Assembly (NCBI RefSeq): GCF_027409185.1
Contig: NC_084471.1
Span: forward strand, 6,106,535-6,170,534
DNA length: 64,000 bases
From: Cynocephalus volans
Lineage: Eukaryota; Chordata; Mammalia; Dermoptera; Cynocephalidae
Direction: 5' to 3'
Under the pieces are notes generated by a model. The model was not told the DNA's origin and made no database searches. It saw only the letters and a list, made by a program, of their open reading frames with translations. The position numbers and the translations under genes are program-made. Shown in pieces: positions 58,380-64,000 of the stretch; the stretch's first letter is position 1, and every line of letters starts with the position of its first letter.

Positions 58380-58927
58380 AAGCTGAGTATCCTTTATCTG
58401 AAACGCCTGGACCAGAACTGTTTTGGATTTCAAATTTTTTTCTGATTTTGGAATATTTGCATTTTTTCTGATTTGGAATATTTGCATAATGAGATACCTT
58501 GGGGACGGGATCCAAGTCTAAACATGAAATTCATTTATGTTTCATATACACCTACACACATAGCCTGAAGATAATTTTATACAACAATTTAAATGATTTT
58601 GTGCATGAAACAAAGTTTTTGTACATTGAACTGTCTGAAAGCAAAGGTGTCACTATCTCAGCCTCCCATGTGGACAGTCTGTGGCTGTTTGGCATGATCG
58701 TCATTCCTGACTCTGAATTTATATGCTACTGATAAGCAATCATTTTCTTACACTTATTCACACATACGTGCTTAACAGTAAGAAATATGACATACCATAA
58801 TACAGTGAAAGAATAATGGGCCAAGTGTGAAATTTTCCAATTGTGGCATCATGTTGGCACTCAAAAAGCTTAGGATTTCGGAGCATTTCAGATCTCCAAT
58901 TTTCAGATTAGGGCTGCTCAACCTGCA
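58380..58927. mobile_element. Tigger-type DNA transposon (MER8/Tigger family)
   Basis: Inverted ends: caagctgagtatcctttatc at the left and gattagggctgctcaacctg at the right. Flanks TG and CA are consistent with a mutated TA target site inside the L1. The exact subfamily name is from memory. Confidence 0.75.
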
Positions 58928-59620
58928 CTTAATAGTGAAAGACTAACTGCCGATTCTTAAGATCAAGATGTCTGCTCTCACCAATTCTATTCAACATTGT
59001 ACTGGAGATTATGGTTAGGTATAAATAGGCAATAAAAGGCATCCAGGTTGGAAAGGAAGAAGTAAAACTATCTCTCTTTGCAGACAACATGATCTTGGAT
59101 ATAGAAAATCTTTAAAAATACACACAAAAAATCAGTTAGAATTAATAAGTCCATCAAGTTTGCAGGATACAGGATTAATATACAAAAATCAACTGTAATT
59201 CTATACACTACCAATGAACAATCAACAATTGAAATTAAGAGAATTCCATTTACAACAGCATCACAAAGAATAAAATATTTAAAAACATTTAACAAAAAAG
59301 TACAAAATGTACACTGAAAACTACAAAACATCATTGAAATGATAAAGGCCCCAATAAATAGAAAGACATCCCATATTCATGGATTGGAAGACTTAATATT
59401 GTTAAGATGATCTCAAATTGATCTACAGATACAGCAAAATCCCTATTGAAATCCCAGCTACCTTTTTACAGAAATTAACAAGCTGATTCTAAAATTAATA
59501 CAGAAATTCAAAAGATGCATAAGAGCCAAGACAATCTTGAAAGAACAAAGTTAAAGAACTCACACTTCCCAACTTTAAAACTTATGAAAAAGGTAAGGTA
59601 ATCAAGATTGTGAGGTATTG

Positions 59621-60351
59621 TTGATACAGGAAGGGCTCGGTGTCCCTGGGCTTGGGTTTCAGGACACGTCTCTGGGTTTCCAGCCACTCCCTGGGGTCTC
59701 AGGCCCCCTTCTCCTGGCTTTCTCAAGGAAAGTTACTGCTGCCAGTTAGACCTATTTTCAGCACCAACATGGGGAAAATGAGACCACAAGGGGCTGGCTT
59801 AGGCAAATCCAGTGGCTGGGCATGCTCAGTAGAGAGCACAGAACATTCTTGAATATTCCTGATGCATGTGATAGGGTCTGACCAATGAACACGCTCCAGG
59901 AAGAGACCAACTGAGCATGTGCAAGACTAAACGTTATATAACTGGGAGCCACCCCCTTAATTGAATATTCATTAGATAGAGAAACTATAAAAGCTGAATC
60001 CCAGCTGAAGGCGAGACTGCTGCTCACTTTCCTGGAGGCAGCCCTACCTCCTTAGCTGGCTGAGGTGTGTGCATTTTACTTTGCATCTAACTTACTTTCA
60101 GCAAGCAGCTGCTCACTCTCAAGCCAGCCTGCACTCTGCACTGAACTTGCTTTTGTGTTAGGCTTGGTGTGGGCCCTGCTCAGTCTCTGGAGCATGCTGC
60201 ACTCTCTCTGTGGAACCTGTGTTTCTTTTCTGTTATAGTAAACTTGTTCTAACTGTCTACTGTGACTCTGTGGCAGAGTCAGGAATCTGGAAAGAGGACC
60301 GGGTGGGTTGTGGCTGACTATGAGGCCCCCCCAGACCTTAACTCTGACATC
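59621..60351 (+). mobile_element. Solo retroviral-type LTR inside L1
   Basis: 731-bp block between two ATTG copies (59617-59620 and 60352-60355), exactly interrupting an L1 sentence. It has CCAAT at 59882, TATAAAAG at 59986 and T-rich 3' DNA with a GTAAAC polyadenylation-like site, in LTR order on plus. No internal viral genes. Family not identified. Confidence 0.75.
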
Positions 60352-60750
60352 ATTGGCCTAAGGATAGATGTATATAGATCAATGGGATAGAATTAGAGAG
60401 ACCAGAAATAAAAGTTACGATCAATTGGTTTTTGACAAGGGTGTCAAGGGAACTTGACACAGGGGAAAGAATACTCTTTTAAACAAAGGGTGCTGAAACA
60501 ACATGGAAAAGAATCAAGTTGGACCCCTACCGCATGACATATACAAAAATCTACTCAAAAGGGATTAAAGACCTAAATAAAACTCTTGGAAGAAAACATA
60601 GGTATAAATCTTTGTGACCTCGGGTTCAGCAATGGTTTCTTAGATAAAACACCAAAAGCACAAGCAAGAAAAGAAAAAAATAGATAAATTTGACTTCACC
60701 AAACTAAAAACTTTTATGCTTCAAAAGATACCATCGAGAAGGTGTAAATT

Positions 60751-60850
60751 GAGCTGGCTGGTTAGCTCAGTTGGTTAGAGCATGGAATTGTGACAGCAAG
60801 GTCAAGGGTTCAGATCACCACCCAGGTCAGCCACCAAAAAAAAAAAAAAT
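60751..60850 (+). mobile_element. tRNA-Ile-type SINE
   Basis: Plus copy with 'ggttagctcagttggttaga' and a 15-nt A-tail. Flanks agaaggtgtaa and agaaagtgtaa fit a target duplication with one change. Confidence 0.9.
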
Positions 60851-61157
60851 TGAAAAAAGAAAGTGTAATGATAACCCACAGAATGGGAGAAAACATTTAC
60901 AAATCATATATCTAATAAGGGTCTAGTATCCAGAATATATAAAAAATCTTTTTCAACTAACGACAAAATAATAACCCAAATAAAAGATGGGCAAAGGATC
61001 TAATGGATAGACATTTCTCCAAAGAAGACGCACAAATGCCCAATAAGCACACGAAAGGATCCTCACATCATTAGCCATCAGGGAAATGCAAATCAAAACT
61101 ACAATGAGCTATATTTCACACCCACTACGATGGCCATAATCAAAAAGACTAATAATA

Positions 61158-61292
61158 GGGCCAGCCCCGTGGCGCACTTGGGAGAGTGCAGCACTTGGGA
61201 GCGCAGCAACGCTCCTGCCGCGGGTTCAGATCCTATCTAGGAATGGCCGGTGCGCTCACTGGTCACAAAAAGACAAAAAAAAAAAAAAAAAA
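61158..61292 (+). mobile_element. Second SINE type with target-site duplication
   Basis: Starts gggccagccccgtggcgcac, has the CpG-bearing 'ctcctgccgcgggttcagat' and a long A-tail. The repeat agactaataata is present on both sides. Confidence 0.92.
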
Positions 61293-61895
61293 AAGACTAA
61301 TAATAATGAGTGTTGGTGATTAGGTGGAGAAATTATAAATCCCATACATTGCTGGTGGGAATATAAAATAGTGCGCCACTTTGGAAAACAGTTTGGCAGT
61401 TCCTCAAAAAATTATACATAGAGAGACCCAGCAATTCCACTCCTAGGTAGATACCCAAGAGAATAGAAAACATATGTACACACGCATGAATTTTCAGAGC
61501 AGCATTATTCATAATAGCTAAAAAGTGAGACAACCCAAATGTTCATTAATTGATGGACGGATAAAAAAATCTGATATATCCATATAATGGAATATATTCA
61601 GCTACATCATGGATGCACCTTGAAAACATTATGCTAAGTGAAAGAACCCAGCCACAAAAGGCCACATACTATGTAATTCCATCTATGTGAAATGTTCAGA
61701 ATAGGCAAATCTAGACAGACAAAGTAGATTAGTATTTGTCAGGGGCTGGGGGAGGAAGGAATGCAAAGTGACTGCTAATGGGTACAAGGTTTCTTTTGGG
61801 GTGATGAAAATGTTCTGGGATTAGATAATGTTGATGGTGGCACAACTTTGTGAATATACTAAAAACCATTGAATTGCATACTTTAAAATAAAGGT

Positions 61896-63904
61896 CATCC
61901 CAGGGCTAGACAGTGTCCTGAACCCACCTGTAGGACAGTCCTGCATCCATTCACTGACTCTTGCTCTGTGCTAGGCCTCGAGAATGCAGGCTGTGTGTGC
62001 AGATTGTGTGAATGTGTCACACACAAGTACCACGGGAGCAGCCCACACCCCGGGCAGTGTGGACTCATCAGTGGGGGCTTTCTGGAGGATGAATGTGAGC
62101 AGGCAGCAGGCAGCGGGCAGCGGCTCCTACTGTCGGCACACCCTGTTCCACCCGTGGCCCTGGAGGGTGAGGACAGGGCTTCACCTCCAGCTACAGGGAA
62201 AGACATGGGACAAGAAGTCAAGTCAGTAGCTTGACTTCTCAAAGCTGGAAAGTGCCGGTGCATGCATGTGGCCTCGCCCTCTTTCCACCACCTCATGGTG
62301 CCCAGAAAGGACTCACGTGCTTGTCTTTTCCGTGCTTGTCTTTTCCCTCTTGAGGGATGGCGAATAAGCAGTGACCTCTGGATTTGTTGGCCCTTCACAT
62401 ATTAACTTAATTAGCTCATTCCACGGTGACAACTTTCTGTCTATGCTTTTGAACGTACTCAGCAAATCAGCATTTGTGAGCAGGATTTGGTTATGAATTT
62501 TAATGACTTTCATTCATTCACAGTCCAAACAAATTACATATCTGGTGCTTTACTGAATATGTTTATTGCATTTTATCATCGTCACTGGCAACGAAACGGC
62601 ACAAAATATTAATGTAAAGAGGCAAACGCGTGGGTTGTCTCTGAGTGGCACGCATGGAATGTTTTTCAAAGGCTGCCCGGTGTTACTCATCACTCCCTGA
62701 AGAGGTAATAAGCTGGTTCTTACAGTTCCATCAGATCCTGGAATTAGGGACGGGCCACGGCCAGGTGACGGTTAAAGAGTCTTTACATCTGCTGCCGAGC
62801 CTGTGCCCACATGCTCTGAGGGGCACCTGCTCGGAATGCAAGATCAAAACAGGAGTCCTTGGTGGCCTTCGTGGAGCCGAGAGCCCCTCACAGGTGACCC
62901 ACACTTCCCCCATACATCACTCAGGCTTTAGAAGTCTGTGAGTTATGCTTGTTTGTGGGGGTTTTTTGTTTTACATTTTAAAAGCTTTGTTAGATAATAA
63001 GATGACAGACTGGCTCTGAAAGGCATGGCTGGAATCTCCGGGTGAAGGCCCCTAAGGATGGAAATGCCTCTTGCCGAGGCCCCTGGGACCCCTGTCTATC
63101 AGCACACAGAGCGGGGTAGCATCTGCCAAGCAGAGCCAGTGACAGGCTGGAGGCACAGAGGCCTCAGAAACGTGGGGAAAACACATGGGGCAGCATGAAA
63201 ACCCTGGGGACGCTGGCTGGGCCTCCCTGGGCCTGGTCTCCAGGGCCGACGCTCACCAGCGTCCCCCCAGAGGGGCCTCGGTCTCTGCCTTCCTGGGCTG
63301 ACTTGAGGGGTGGTGAGGGCAGGTGAGGAGGTTGTGGCAGCACTTTTACAATGTTTAAAGAAAGCAAAAGAAGTACTGTTTGCTGGTAAAACTTGTGTTC
63401 CAGATGTATCTGGGGGGACATCACATTTCAACATATACCATATTCTCTTGCTGGTGTGCTCGCAAAGTGCGTACAGAATGCCTCGGTAAGCGAATCTCGC
63501 TCGTGGGCCCCCGGGTCGGGGAGGCGGAGGTGAAACCCCATAGGCTGGAGCTGTGCTGTCCAACACGGCAGCCAGCAGTCACAGACAGCTGCTCACGTTT
63601 AAGTCAGTTAACATCAAAGCTGGAAATTGCGTGTCTCAGCTGCATCTGTATTGCACAGTGCAGACCATGTCCGTCCCGGCAGGAGGTTCTACGGGATAGT
63701 CCTGGTCTAGGACATGCATGTGGGGAACACCAGTCCTCCAGCTGTGACACACCCAAGACCCCCACACTCCCTCCCCGCCTGCATGCCAGGCCCGCTCCTG
63801 ACCCAACTATCAAGTTCACCGCAAGTGGGAAGCACTTGCCTCGCCCCAGAACAAGGTTTGGACACATCTCCCTCCCACACACACCCACACACTGTCCCCA
63901 GCAT
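61896..63904. other. Presumed ARHGAP8 intron, unique
   Basis: No exon of ARHGAP8 recognised. The longest frame (minus 63566-63099) has no domain I know. Confidence 0.4.
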
Positions 63905-64000
63905 TACTTTCCTGTGGCTGCTGTAACTAATTACCATAAAGTTAGTAGCTGAAAACAGCACAGATTTATTGTCTCATGGTTCTGGTTGTGTCAGAAGTCC
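63905..64000 (-). mobile_element. MLT1-type LTR, cut by the window edge
   Basis: Reverse-complement MLT1 end: 'gtggctgctgtaactaatta' and 'cagcacagatttattgtctc'. Confidence 0.7.

Larger units (their letters stand above)
55830..61895 (+). mobile_element. Old L1, plus strand, interrupted by at least six insertions
   Basis: ORF2-type sequence on plus: reverse-transcriptase phrases near 58245 (TEKALDKI) and an active-site area at about 59075 reading FADNMIL (FADD lost), with a worn L1 3' end by 61895. Stops and shifts are everywhere. Interrupted by SINEs (56642, 60751, 61158), a MER2-like and a larger Tigger-type transposon, and a solo LTR. Confidence 0.85.

Noticed and set aside
60765..60840. 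tRNA-like sequence with A and B boxes
   Set aside because: It is the head of a SINE with A-tail and target duplication; acceptor-stem pairing and anticodon loop are decayed. The same holds for the other SINE copies.
63099..63566. 155-codon minus-strand frame
   Set aside because: No domain or ARHGAP8 SEC14/BCH similarity, and no splice evidence.
44160..64000. Search for the SEC14/BCH and proline-rich exons of ARHGAP8
   Set aside because: No stretch on minus matched the expected wording with proper splice sites and phase, so they are presumed to lie beyond the window.
1..64000. CRISPR arrays, operons, attachment sites or other prokaryotic systems
   Set aside because: The window is plainly mammalian; regular short repeats are minisatellite or transposon-derived.

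Overview
This window is nuclear DNA of a placental mammal. It shows sparse coding exons with GT-AG introns, ancient MIR, L2, MLT1 and MER elements, and long L1 remnants. There is no Alu. Instead there are eight short SINEs, six of them resembling a tRNA-Ile head followed by an A-tail. SINEs of this kind (CYN family) are described from colugos (Dermoptera), so a colugo is my best guess. That is recognition from memory, not a database match.

Two protein genes are present, tail to tail. The 3' half of PHF21B lies on the plus strand in eight coding exons from 3942 to 15177, encoding the PHD finger and the C-terminal leucine-rich coiled coil, followed by a 3'UTR of about 1.85 kb to about 17033. 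The 3' part of ARHGAP8 (BPGAP1) lies on the minus strand in five coding exons from 44159 down to 37530, encoding the RhoGAP domain, with a short 3'UTR to about 37345. The order PHF21B to ARHGAP8, converging, matches human 22q13.31 as I remember it. Both genes continue off the window: the PHF21B 5' exons to the left and the ARHGAP8 SEC14/BCH exons to the right.

Layout: 1-3941 is a PHF21B intron made largely of old L1. 3942-17033 is PHF21B, with one intron carrying an 850-bp TGATGG-type minisatellite. 17034-37344 is the convergent intergenic region. It holds an L2, a cluster of alternating MLT1 LTRs, and an antisense L1 that was invaded in turn by SINEs, a twin-primed L1, a possible retrocopy and an ERV-L-like provirus. 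37345-44159 is ARHGAP8. 44160-64000 lies inside or upstream of ARHGAP8 and holds two more long L1 remnants (one minus, one plus), nested MLT1 LTRs, a solo LTR, two Tigger-type DNA transposons and an exact 53-bp tandem duplication.

The two genes have unrelated jobs: PHF21B is a nuclear chromatin reader-type protein, ARHGAP8 a cytoplasmic Rho GTPase-activating protein. I see no operon-like logic, CRISPR array, functional tRNA/rRNA gene or obviously novel system. The most interesting material is the well-preserved record of nested transposition, the unequal CpG decay of the two provirus LTRs, a perfectly pairing hairpin in the PHF21B 3'UTR, and an apparently shortened ARHGAP8 tail.
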